Of a stretch of 64,000 nt of DNA, positions 26,453 through 34,779 are shown piece after piece; position 1 is the first letter of the stretch, and every line of letters begins with the position of its first letter. Below the pieces are notes generated by a model. That model was not told where the DNA came from. It did not search any database and saw only the letters and a list, made by a program, of their open reading frames with translations. The position numbers and the translations under genes are program-made. The DNA comes from an uncultured Alphaproteobacteria bacterium (GTDB taxonomy: Bacteria; Pseudomonadota; Alphaproteobacteria; RF32; CAG-239): contig CALXTQ010000013.1 in the NCBI GenBank assembly GCA_944391485.1, positions 126,809-190,808 on the forward strand, given 5' to 3'.

Positions 26453-27583
26453 TCAATAGACCTGTGTATATTCGCCGGCATGGTACTGATAGATGCCGTA
26501 ATTAATCGAGTTTTGGGGGTTGCCGTTGTTAAACATCGTCTCGCCCCAGCCAGTTTCAACCGGCGTATCGTTAAGCACCCGCGCCAGTTTTTCATAAGAA
26601 AACGAATCGGCTTTTGCCACGAGTTCTTCCCACAGCTTGACTGCGGAATAGCCGTAAACCGACAACCCCTCCGGCTCCACGCCCAGTAACCGGAGTTTGA
26701 CCAGCGTCTCGGTAAAATCGGGATTGTCCTTCAATGACGGCAGACCTATAAAATATGACCCCTCGGCCAGGTCGCCCAAAATTTCGTTATAATCTTCCTG
26801 CGCCTGATATTTGTTTGCAAAAATGATGAAGTCTTTCTTTTCCGACTTCAGTTCTCTGGAGAGTTTAGCAATGGTCTTCGATTTGCCCAGAATATAGGCC
26901 AGATCAATATTGTTTTTAAGAATGGCATCGCTCATCCGCTCGAGGTCTTTTCCATAAGCCTCAAAGCTGAATGCCCGCAGTTTGTCGGCCATGCCGGATT
27001 TACGGAACTCACTTTGGATGGCCGCGGCGACTTCGACTATCTCCCTGCTGTTGCTGTCGTAGACCAGCGCCACTTTTTTATCGGCAAAATGCTGGCTGTA
27101 ATAATTGAAAAAATCTTTTCCCTGACGATCCTTATAACCGACCATTTTGACCAGCCCCTTATGGCTGTTGGAAGCCTCGCGGGAACTGATGGTGGTGGGG
27201 ATAATCTGGAAGATGCCGGCCCGGGCGTAAATATCCGCCACTTCGTCAAAGGCATTGGAACAATAAGGGCCGATGACCAGTGACATTTTGTCTTTCCGGG
27301 AAACATTGACGGCCATCATCTGCGCCGTCGAAACGGCTAAACGGTCATCACATTGGTCGTCAACGGTAATCAGGTTGATTTTTTCGCCTTTCAGCCCGCC
27401 GCGGGAATTGATGTCATCTACGGCTATGCGGACGCCCGATATGATTTCGTCGCCGAATTTTTTATATTCGCCCGCCTTCGGGGCGATAACCGCCATGTTT
27501 ACATCGGCATGAGCCGCACCTGACATAAATAAACTCAGGGCCGAGATTATTTTTACAAAACTTTTCAGCATAAAACAGTTCAT
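26453..27583 (-). CDS. Periplasmic branched-chain amino-acid (Liv-type) binding protein
   Basis: A 376-residue type-I periplasmic binding protein (Peripl_BP_6). It has a Sec signal (MLKSFVKIISALSLFMSGAA, cleavage near HADVN), then IAPKAGEYKKFGDEIISGVR, AVDDINSRGGLKGEKINLIT, VIGPYCSNAFDEVADIYARA and GLSVYGYSAVKLWEEL, all usual LivJ/LivK landmarks. It delivers a small ligand, usually a branched-chain or other amino acid, to an ABC importer, but no permease or ATPase gene is adjacent. Met at 27571 is an equally good start. The gene is inserted between uvrA and ssb. Ligand unknown. Confidence 0.88.
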   Translation of the reverse strand: MNCFMLKSFVKIISALSLFMSGAAHADVNMAVIAPKAGEYKKFGDEIISGVRIAVDDINSRGGLKGEKINLITVDDQCDDRLAVSTAQMMAVNVSRKDKMSLVIGPYCSNAFDEVADIYARAGIFQIIPTTISSREASNSHKGLVKMVGYKDRQGKDFFNYYSQHFADKKVALVYDSNSREIVEVAAAIQSEFRKSGMADKLRAFSFEAYGKDLERMSDAILKNNIDLAYILGKSKTIAKLSRELKSEKKDFIIFANKYQAQEDYNEILGDLAEGSYFIGLPSLKDNPDFTETLVKLRLLGVEPEGLSVYGYSAVKLWEELVAKADSFSYEKLARVLNDTPVETGWGETMFNNGNPQNSINYGIYQYHAGEYTQVY

Positions 27584-27597
27584 ATTGTTTAAACAAT
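27584..27597. promoter_or_regulatory. 14-bp palindrome between the binding-protein gene and uvrA
   Basis: ATTGTTTAAACAAT, directly upstream of the first possible start codon of the binding-protein gene, in the 110-bp divergent region shared with uvrA. It could be an operator; its position at the translation start would also allow an effect on that gene's messenger. Confidence 0.35.
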
Positions 27598-27693
27598 CAG
27601 GTTATTTTAGCCTTATTTCCCTAAAATGCAACAAAATTTTATTTGCCTTTGCGGCGCGCGTTAACTATATTAGTGCCGCAAGGAGAATCTGAA

Positions 27694-30516
27694 ATGGCAG
27701 ATGACAAGTATATCGAAATCAAAGGTGCCAGAGAGCACAATCTGAAAAATGTAGACATCAATATTCCCAAAAACAAACTGACCGTTATCACGGGGCTTTC
27801 CGGATCCGGGAAATCGTCGCTGGCTTTCGACACTATTTATGCGGAAGGGCAGCGCCGATACGTGGAAAGCCTGTCTTCCTATGCCCGCCAGTTTCTGGAA
27901 CTGATGAAAAAACCGGATGTCGACTCAATCGAAGGATTGTCTCCGGCTATTTCCATCGAGCAGAAAACAACGTCGCACAACCCGCGCTCAACCGTCGGCA
28001 CCGTTACGGAAATCTATGACTACATGCGTCTGCTCTGGGCCCGGGCGGGAACGCCCTATTCGCCGGCAACGGGGCTGCCCATCGAATCACAAACCGTTTC
28101 GCAGATGGTCGACAAAATACTCGGGTTTCCGCTGGGAACAAAGCTTTTGCTGCTCTCCCCAATCGCCCGGGGCAAAAAAGGCGAATTCAAAAAAGAATTT
28201 GAATCGCTTCAAAAGCAGGGATTTCAGCGCCTGAACATCGACGGTGAAGTATATGCTATTGATGACCTCCCTTCCCTCAATAAAAACCAGAAGCACGATA
28301 TTGAAGTCGTCGTCGACCGGATTGCTGTGCGAGAAGACATCGGCGAAAGGCTGGCGCAGTCTATCGAGACGGCTCTGAAACTGAGCGACGGCCTGCTTTA
28401 TGTCGATTTTCACGACACCAAAGAGCGCAAAATATTTTCCTCCAAATTTGCCTGCCCGGTTTCCGGCTTTACCATTGAAGAAATCGAACCAAGACTGTTT
28501 TCCTTCAATAACCCTTACGGCGCCTGCCCACACTGCGACGGCATCGGCGCAAAGCTGTACATGGATCCCAACCTGATTGTCCCCAATACGAACCTGAGCC
28601 TGTCGCAGGGAGCCATTGCTCCATGGAATACGGGAAAATCCGCCTTTTACAGCCAGACAATCAATTCTCTGTGCCAGTTTTTGGGCATCTCGCCGCAGAC
28701 AAAATGGAAAGACCTGCCGGAAGATGCCCAGAATACCATTCTCTACGGTTCGGGGAATATCTGCGTGCCGATGTATTATTCCCGCTTTATGACAGACAAA
28801 CCGTTTGAAGGCGTTATTCCTAACATGGAAAGACGCTTTCTGGAGACGGATTCCGCCTGGGTCCGGGAAGAGTTTTCCAAATATCAGTCCGCTGCTCCCT
28901 GCGAATTCTGCCGCGGCAAACGTCTCAAACCGGAAGCGCTTGCCGTTAAAATCAACGGCCTTGATATTATGGAAGCGTCCGAAATGTCCATAAAAGACGC
29001 CAGAGGCTGGTTTCTGGATGCAGAAAGCCGCCTGTCTCCCAAAAAACAGGAAATCGCCCATAAAATCGTCAAGGAAATCGTTGACAGACTAAGCTTTCTG
29101 AATAATGTCGGTCTGGACTATCTGAATTTATCGCGTCAGTCGGGCACCTTATCCGGCGGCGAGGCGCAGCGCATCAGACTGGCTTCGCAGATCGGCTCGG
29201 GACTGACCGGCGTTCTATACGTTCTGGACGAGCCGTCTATCGGCCTTCATCAAAGAGACAACGACCGTCTGCTTGAAACGCTGACCAATCTCCGCGACAT
29301 CGGCAATACCGTTATTGTCGTTGAACATGACGAAGACGCCATCCGCGCCGCGGATTATCTGGTCGACATGGGACCCGAAGCGGGAGACCGTGGCGGTCAT
29401 GTTACGGCCAGAGGCACGGTTGAAGAAGTTCTGAAAAATCCCGACAGTCTGACCGCCCAATATTTGAACGGCACAAAAGAGATCTCTGTTCCGTCCAAAC
29501 GCCGCCGCGGAACCGGCAAATATCTCGGTATCAAGGGCGTTCGCACCAATAACCTGAAAAATGTCGACATAAAGATTCCGGTCGGCACGCTTACTCTGGT
29601 TACGGGCGTCTCCGGTTCGGGAAAATCTTCCCTTATTCTGGAAACCCTGTTCAAGGCCCTGAACAAGGAAATAAACGGTAGTCGCGAACCCGCCGGAAAA
29701 TATGACAAGCTGATCGGGGTCGAAAATATTGATAAGATCATCGACATCGACCAGTCGCCGATCGGCCGCACGCCCCGTTCTAATCCGGCAACCTATACCG
29801 GTCTGTTCACTTATATCCGCGACTGGTTCGCCGCCCTGCCCGAAGCCAAAGCCCGCGGCTATACCGCCGGAAGATTTTCGTTTAACGTTGCGGGTGGACG
29901 CTGCGAAGCCTGTAAAGGCGATGGCGTTACAAAAATCGAAATGCATTTTCTGCCCGATATTTACGTCGAATGCGATGTCTGCAAAGGCAAACGTTTTAAC
30001 CGGGAAACGCTGGAAGTCAAATTTAAGGGGAAATCCATCGCCGACGTTCTCGATATGACAGTGGACGAAGCTTATGAGTTTTTTGAGGCCATTCCGTCAA
30101 TTAAAAACCGTCTGGAACTGCTCCGGCAGGTCGGCCTGGGCTATATTAAACTCGGACAGCCGGCAACAACGCTGTCCGGCGGCGAAGCGCAGCGCATTAA
30201 GCTGTCAAAGGAACTGTCCAAGCGGGCGACGGGAAAGACCCTGTATATTCTGGACGAACCGACTACAGGCCTGCATTTTGAAGACATCAACCGTCTGCTG
30301 AAAGTTCTGCATACCCTTGTCGACCAAGGAAATACCGTATTGGTCATCGAACATAATCTGGACGTCATTAAAACGGCAGACTACATCATTGACATCGGTC
30401 CCGAGGGAGGAGACGGCGGCGGCCGGGTCGTCGCCTACGGCACGCCCGAAGAAGTCGCCAAGTCGAAGGTCAGCTACACGGCAAAATATCTGCGGCCGAA
30501 ACTGGCAACCGCCTGA
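27694..30516 (+). CDS. uvrA: Excinuclease ABC subunit A
   Basis: The 940-residue damage-recognition ATPase of nucleotide excision repair. It has two ABC modules, each with Walker A ([28 protein letters not shown]), ABC signature ([26 protein letters not shown]) and Walker B ([20 protein letters not shown]). The second module carries a clear CxxC zinc site (CEACKGDG ... CDVCKGKR), and the first has CPHCDG and CEFCRGKR. The start at 27694 follows AAGGAG; the longer frame from 27643 is not supported. It is divergent from the binding-protein gene and ends before a hairpin cluster. Confidence 0.98.
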   Translation: MADDKYIEIKGAREHNLKNVDINIPKNKLTVITGLSGSGKSSLAFDTIYAEGQRRYVESLSSYARQFLELMKKPDVDSIEGLSPAISIEQKTTSHNPRSTVGTVTEIYDYMRLLWARAGTPYSPATGLPIESQTVSQMVDKILGFPLGTKLLLLSPIARGKKGEFKKEFESLQKQGFQRLNIDGEVYAIDDLPSLNKNQKHDIEVVVDRIAVREDIGERLAQSIETALKLSDGLLYVDFHDTKERKIFSSKFACPVSGFTIEEIEPRLFSFNNPYGACPHCDGIGAKLYMDPNLIVPNTNLSLSQGAIAPWNTGKSAFYSQTINSLCQFLGISPQTKWKDLPEDAQNTILYGSGNICVPMYYSRFMTDKPFEGVIPNMERRFLETDSAWVREEFSKYQSAAPCEFCRGKRLKPEALAVKINGLDIMEASEMSIKDARGWFLDAESRLSPKKQEIAHKIVKEIVDRLSFLNNVGLDYLNLSRQSGTLSGGEAQRIRLASQIGSGLTGVLYVLDEPSIGLHQRDNDRLLETLTNLRDIGNTVIVVEHDEDAIRAADYLVDMGPEAGDRGGHVTARGTVEEVLKNPDSLTAQYLNGTKEISVPSKRRRGTGKYLGIKGVRTNNLKNVDIKIPVGTLTLVTGVSGSGKSSLILETLFKALNKEINGSREPAGKYDKLIGVENIDKIIDIDQSPIGRTPRSNPATYTGLFTYIRDWFAALPEAKARGYTAGRFSFNVAGGRCEACKGDGVTKIEMHFLPDIYVECDVCKGKRFNRETLEVKFKGKSIADVLDMTVDEAYEFFEAIPSIKNRLELLRQVGLGYIKLGQPATTLSGGEAQRIKLSKELSKRATGKTLYILDEPTTGLHFEDINRLLKVLHTLVDQGNTVLVIEHNLDVIKTADYIIDIGPEGGDGGGRVVAYGTPEEVAKSKVSYTAKYLRPKLATA

Positions 30517-30564
30517 CCGGAAAACGCAGCGGTCCGGGTGGTGTGGTTTACGCACAGCAACAAA

Positions 30565-30675
30565 CCGGCGGCATTGCGTGCCGGAATATTGGACATGATA
30601 TAAAACATGCCGGCAGAAGCCGGGTGTACCAAATTTTGTTTTTACGGAAATATCAAAGTTCCGGCAAAATGCCGG
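30565..30675. repeat. Three CCGGC...GCCGG hairpins after uvrA
   Basis: The 217-bp gap between uvrA and fadL holds three short inverted repeats of the same type: CCGGC/GCCGG at 30565-30569 with 30580-30584, at 30610-30614 with 30619-30623, and CCGGCA/TGCCGG at 30661-30666 with 30670-30675. They resemble small REP-like elements or RNA 3'-end stabilisers and precede the terminator at 30687. Confidence 0.5.
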
Positions 30676-30686
30676 ATTGCTGCAGA

Positions 30687-30718
30687 AAAAAGCCTTTCCC
30701 CGAAAGGAAAGGCTTTTT
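30687..30718. terminator. Bidirectional terminator between uvrA and fadL
   Basis: AAAAAGCCTTTCC (30687-30699) pairs with GGAAAGGCTTTTT (30706-30718), loop CCGAAA. It ends just before the stop of the convergent fadL gene. Confidence 0.9.
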
Positions 30719-30733
30719 GCAGAAGCGGCAAAA

Positions 30734-31999
30734 CTAAAAATTATAGTTTGCCGACAGCGCGAGAATATGGATATCATTCTCATAGTCGGCCCGCAGCGTT
30801 CCCCGTGTATCATCGCCTTCATGCGAGCCATTCAGCTTAACTTTGCCTTTTTTGGCGCGGATATAAGTGTACCCAAGATTAAACGTCCATTTGTCGTTAT
30901 ACTTGTATTCCGCACCGGCGGCATACCACAAACGGTCGGAATCCGGAATGCGGGGCGTTCTATATTCCTGCCCCACGGCGCTCTGATCAACGGCAAAACC
31001 GGCGCGGAATTTCCACTGGTCATCCCACTGATAGCTGGCGCCGATGGCATAAAACGTCGTGTCTTTCCATTTTTCTTCCGTAACGTTATTCAGGCCTTTG
31101 TCGCCGATAATACGCAGTTCTTCAAAAGAAGACCAGTAAGTGCGGCCGAACTCAGCCATGACGGACCATTTATCATTGATGTCGTGATAAGCACCGATCG
31201 TAAGGTTTGCCGGCGTGGTCAGGCGGGCGCCGATGTCCTGGTTCATTCCCAGAACGCTGCCCATAATACCGTCAAACTTAATGTCTCCTTTCAGCTTGTG
31301 CTTAATCTGACTGCGGTAGCCGATACCGAAACGGGTCTGCGGCGTCAGTTCATACAAAGCGCCCAGCTGATATCCCATATCAAACGTATCGCCTTCCAGA
31401 CTTGCCTTGTCTTCGGCCGCGGGATTCTGCGGATTGTAATGAACAGCGTTGCGCAGTCTCGCTTTTATGTATTGCATCTGAAAACCTGCACCGAGAGACA
31501 GTTTATCAGTGGCCTTATAAGCAATCATCGGCGTTACGGTAACCGTGGTAACTTTTGACAAAGTGCCGTGAAAACGTCCGGCCCACAAGTCATTGTATTT
31601 GGTAATCATTCCGTAAGGCACATTTAAAGAAAGCCCACCGGTCCAACGATCATTAAACTGGTGGGAGAGATAAAAATTCGGAGCAACCGCGGCATGAACG
31701 ATATCACCGGTATAGCCGGATGTCTGTTCCAGCGGGGTTCCCTCGTTGGCTACGGCGCGTTTGGCCTTAGAACGGGGCGCAATCCATGTTCCGCCAAATG
31801 ACATTTTCGTCCCCTTATGCCGGGTCAGACCCGCCGGGTTAAAATATGAATAGGAAATATCTTCGGCGCCGGCCGTCGCTCCGGCAAACGCATTACCCTG
31901 AGCCGCAGCAGACTGTTCTTTAAGATTAAACCCCGAAGCACTGGCGTTGGAGCAAAGCAAGACTGTTCCAATGGCAGTTAAAGTCAAAAGTTTTTTCAT
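30734..31999 (-). CDS. fadL: FadL/OmpP1-type outer-membrane fatty-acid transporter
   Basis: A 421-residue outer-membrane barrel that takes up long-chain fatty acids or other hydrophobic compounds. It has a Sec signal (MKKLLTLTAIGTVLLCSNAS), then the plug region SGFNLKEQSAAAQGNAFAGA and ISYSYFNPAGL, diagnostic of the family, followed by alternating beta strands and a terminal Phe (ALSANYNF). It is divergent from an Aas-type acyltransferase/synthetase (32319), which could activate imported acids for phospholipid synthesis. The 319-bp divergent region should control both. Confidence 0.92.
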   Translation of the reverse strand: MKKLLTLTAIGTVLLCSNASASGFNLKEQSAAAQGNAFAGATAGAEDISYSYFNPAGLTRHKGTKMSFGGTWIAPRSKAKRAVANEGTPLEQTSGYTGDIVHAAVAPNFYLSHQFNDRWTGGLSLNVPYGMITKYNDLWAGRFHGTLSKVTTVTVTPMIAYKATDKLSLGAGFQMQYIKARLRNAVHYNPQNPAAEDKASLEGDTFDMGYQLGALYELTPQTRFGIGYRSQIKHKLKGDIKFDGIMGSVLGMNQDIGARLTTPANLTIGAYHDINDKWSVMAEFGRTYWSSFEELRIIGDKGLNNVTEEKWKDTTFYAIGASYQWDDQWKFRAGFAVDQSAVGQEYRTPRIPDSDRLWYAAGAEYKYNDKWTFNLGYTYIRAKKGKVKLNGSHEGDDTRGTLRADYENDIHILALSANYNF

Positions 32000-32318
32000 A
32001 TGTAGTCACTTTAGTAGTTAATCCAACGCAACATACCGCAACAATCCGCCGATAACCTTTTGTAACATTTTGAAACATTTAATAAGCAGATTGTAATATT
32101 TGTTCACAATATGTTACTTCAAAAATGTATATAACTGCGAATGTAAAAAATCAATCATTCATTTATCCCCCTCTGGACAATCAGCAAAAAACAGCTCAAT
32201 TTCAACACATTAAACAAACTTCTTCATCTTTCGGGAGAGACTCGGAAATTTAAGGCTTTACAAGACCAGCGGAGTTGGATACATAATACATTATATTTTA
32301 ACTGCTCGGAGATTGACT
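32000..32318. promoter_or_regulatory. Divergent fadL/aas intergenic region
   Basis: 319 bp, AT-rich, no gene. It contains repeated TGTAACAT / ATGTTAC and AAACAT(T) elements (about 32060-32115), including GTAACAT near 32060 facing ATGTTAC near 32110 and an ATTGT ... ACAAT inverted repeat near 32090-32107. These are plausible sites for a regulator acting on both genes, but I cannot match them to a known consensus. Confidence 0.4.
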
Positions 32319-34493
32319 TTGAGGGACTTCATTCGATTTTGTCTGAGAACTTTTTTCAGATGTTTTAAAGTCAGATGCCAAATTGATTTTAATGAAAAGA
32401 ACCTGCCGAAAAAAGGCGTTTATGTTTCCAACCACGTTTCCTATTTAGATCCCATTCTTTTATTTGCGTTTCTGCCCGGAAATCCGATTTTTGCCTTAAA
32501 CGGGCATTTGTACCGCTGCCGCTGGATCCGCTTTCTGATGCGCACGGCTGAGACTGTTCTGTTCAACCCTATTGAGCCGGGGGATCTTAAAGAACTGATT
32601 GCCAAAGTAGACAGCGGGCGTCTGTGTGTTATTTTTGCGGAAGGACGCGTAACGGAAAACGGCGGACTGATGAAAATCTACGAAGCGCCGGGTCTGCTGG
32701 CCGACAAGTCAAAAGCTCCGATTATTCCGGTATGGATCAACGGCCCGCAATACGGTTATTTTTCCAAGACAAAGGGGAAACTTCCGCACCGGCCGTTGCC
32801 GAAAATGAAAATTACCGTCGGCAAACCGCGCAGCTTCAAACTAAAAGACGAACTCCGCCGGCAGCGCGACCACATCAGCAACGAAGTATACATGATTTTG
32901 CGCGAAATGTCGTTTGAATGCAATTACAATCCGAATATTTCGCTTTTTGCGCAACTGATGAAAACGGCCAAAGTCCATTCCAAAAAAGGGCTTTTCAAAC
33001 GTCCTTATTTTGTCGAGGATATTCAGCGCAAACCCAATTCCTACAAAGACATTATCATCAAGTCTTTTGTCCTCGGAAAATATTTCAAACGCAGGACGCC
33101 TCAGGGCGAACATGTCGCCGTTCTGCTGCCAAACTCAATCGCCGCCCTGTGCACTTTTTTCGGGCTTTCAGCCTATGACCGTATTCCGGTTATGCTGAAC
33201 TTTTCCGTCGGCGCCAAAAACATAGCGTCTATGTGCAAAACAGCGGAAGTCCGCATGGTCATCACCTCAATGACTTTCATCAAAACCGCAAAGATGGAAA
33301 ATCTGATTGAAGTTTTGAAAGCTAACGGCCTGCATATCGTTTATTTGGAAAAACTGGCAAAAGAAATCGGCCTGTGGGAAAAAATCAACGCGTTCCTGCG
33401 CTATAAAATCAAGCGCGTCCCCCATAAGGAAGGCGGCAACAAAAAAGCGGTCATTCTGTTTACATCCGGTTCGGAAGGCGCTCCGAAGGCCGTGGTGCTC
33501 AGCCATGCCAATATTATTTCAAACATCAAGCAGATGTCCGCCATTGAAACAATCAATATTACAGACACGGTGTTTAACGCCCTGCCGATGTTCCACAGCT
33601 TCGGACTTACTGTCGGCACGCTTTTTCCGCTTCTGGAAGGCGCCAAGCTGTTTCTTTACCCCTCTCCTCTGCATTACCGCGTTGTTGCCGAAATCGTGTA
33701 TGAAATCGGCGCGACCATAATGTTCGGAACAGACACATTCTTCCGCGGTTATGCAAAAATCGCCCATCCGTTTGATTTCCACAATGTCCGGTTCATGTTC
33801 GGCGGTGCCGAAGCCGTCAAACCCGATACGCGCAATATGTGGATGGAACGTCTGGGAATCCGGGTTCTGGAAGCTTACGGCTCTACGGAATGTTCTCCGG
33901 TCGTAACGGCCAACAACCGGATCTTCAACCGTTTCGGTTCTATCGGAAAACTTCTGCCGGCTATTCAGTATCGTATCGATCCGGTAGACGGCATAGAAAA
34001 AGGCGGCGAGCTTGTGATTAAGGGTCCCAATATCATGATGGGCTATATCATGCCGGATAATCCTGGCGTTCTGGTACCGCTGGAAGACGGCTGGTATCAT
34101 ACCGGAGACGTCGTAGACATTGATGAAATCGGATTTGTCTATATCAAGGACAGAATCAAACGTTTTGCCAAAATCGGCGGAGAAATGGTTTCCCTGAATG
34201 CCGTTCATGAAATGGTCTGCAAGGCCTATGAATGGATGGGCGGAGAGTTTCAATACGGAATTGTTTCTGTGCCGCACGAAAGCAAAGGCGAGCAGATTGT
34301 TCTGGTTACCAACAACAATCAGGTTACGCAGGATGTTTTGCACGCATATATCAAAAATAACGGCATGTCGGAGCTCTATCTTCCGCGTGTTATTCTGTAC
34401 CACGACAAACTTCCGGTTTTTGCGACTGGAAAAGCTGACAATGTTACCCTGAAAAAAGAAGTTATGGAAGAACTCGGGATAACGGCGGCTTAA
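32319..34493 (+). CDS. aas: Bifunctional acyltransferase / acyl-ACP synthetase (Aas-like)
   Basis: A 724-residue fusion. Residues 1-200 are a PlsC-type lysophospholipid acyltransferase with the HX4D motif in VSNHVSYLDPI and FAEGRVTENGG. Residues 230-724 are an AMP-forming acyl-activating domain: VILFTSGSEGAPKAVVLSHA, the AYGSTECSPV motif, GWYHTGDVV and a late catalytic Lys (FATGKADNV). E. coli Aas re-acylates 2-acyl-lysophosphatidylethanolamine using activated exogenous fatty acid; the same is likely here, paired with FadL. No MFS (LplT) domain is present. The start is TTG: 32319 has GGAG 7 nt upstream, and TTG 32313 is the alternative. Confidence 0.9.
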   Translation: MRDFIRFCLRTFFRCFKVRCQIDFNEKNLPKKGVYVSNHVSYLDPILLFAFLPGNPIFALNGHLYRCRWIRFLMRTAETVLFNPIEPGDLKELIAKVDSGRLCVIFAEGRVTENGGLMKIYEAPGLLADKSKAPIIPVWINGPQYGYFSKTKGKLPHRPLPKMKITVGKPRSFKLKDELRRQRDHISNEVYMILREMSFECNYNPNISLFAQLMKTAKVHSKKGLFKRPYFVEDIQRKPNSYKDIIIKSFVLGKYFKRRTPQGEHVAVLLPNSIAALCTFFGLSAYDRIPVMLNFSVGAKNIASMCKTAEVRMVITSMTFIKTAKMENLIEVLKANGLHIVYLEKLAKEIGLWEKINAFLRYKIKRVPHKEGGNKKAVILFTSGSEGAPKAVVLSHANIISNIKQMSAIETINITDTVFNALPMFHSFGLTVGTLFPLLEGAKLFLYPSPLHYRVVAEIVYEIGATIMFGTDTFFRGYAKIAHPFDFHNVRFMFGGAEAVKPDTRNMWMERLGIRVLEAYGSTECSPVVTANNRIFNRFGSIGKLLPAIQYRIDPVDGIEKGGELVIKGPNIMMGYIMPDNPGVLVPLEDGWYHTGDVVDIDEIGFVYIKDRIKRFAKIGGEMVSLNAVHEMVCKAYEWMGGEFQYGIVSVPHESKGEQIVLVTNNNQVTQDVLHAYIKNNGMSELYLPRVILYHDKLPVFATGKADNVTLKKEVMEELGITAA

Positions 34494-34508
34494 GCACTTT
34501 CCTTTTTG

Positions 34509-34531
34509 AAAAGCGGCAGAACGCCGCTTTT
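34509..34531 (+). terminator. Terminator of the aas gene
   Basis: AAAAGCGGC (34509-34517) pairs with GCCGCTTTT (34523-34531), loop AGAAC, followed by TTTT. Confidence 0.9.
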
Positions 34532-34618
34532 TTTATGCCTTAAATCGGCACCTTTTATTTTTACGACAAGAACCGGTCAATAATATTTTTTGAGAAAAAA
34601 TCCCCAGCCAATATTGAG

Positions 34619-34670
34619 TTGACAAAAAGCCGCCGTTTTTGTAAACTGAAATTGGTAGGTGTGATATAAT
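34619..34670 (+). promoter_or_regulatory. Promoter region of the first cysteine-rich gene, with a block shared by its paralog
   Basis: TTGACA (34619-34624), 17 bp, then TAAACT (34642-34647) form a good sigma-70 promoter. Further down is an extended -10, TGATATAAT (34662-34670). The segment 34642-34663 (TAAACT...ATT.GTAGGTGTG) matches 36992-37013 upstream of the paralog at 18 of 22 positions. Confidence 0.65.
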
Positions 34671-34672
34671 TA

Positions 34673-34727
34673 GCGGTTTTTCAAAACCGCCATAATGCTG
34701 TCTCGGGTATGTCGAGAACAGTATTTT
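34673..34727 (+). promoter_or_regulatory. Two hairpins in the 5' leader of the first cysteine-rich gene
   Basis: First hairpin: GCGGTTTT / AAAACCGC (34673-34690). Second: CTGTCTCG (34698-34705) with CGAG-A-ACAG (34713-34721), one bulged A, followed by TATTTTT. The second has the look of a conditional terminator 50 nt before the ATG, so attenuation is possible. The paralog's leader does not obviously share it. Confidence 0.45.
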
Positions 34728-34779
34728 TGGTTATCTCGCATCTTAACAGGCTTTAGTTCCAAACAGCGAGGTAATCGTC

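Noticed and set aside
27584-27693. SOS (LexA) box for uvrA
   Set aside because: No GTTC-N7-GTTC or CTG-N10-CAG type site could be found; the ATTGTTTAAACAAT palindrome does not fit either.
28087-29061. 324-residue open frame antisense to uvrA, with others at 29215-29946 and 30205-30831
   Set aside because: They lie opposite strongly conserved uvrA coding sequence and have no ribosome site or family pattern; GC-rich codons leave the opposite strand open by chance.
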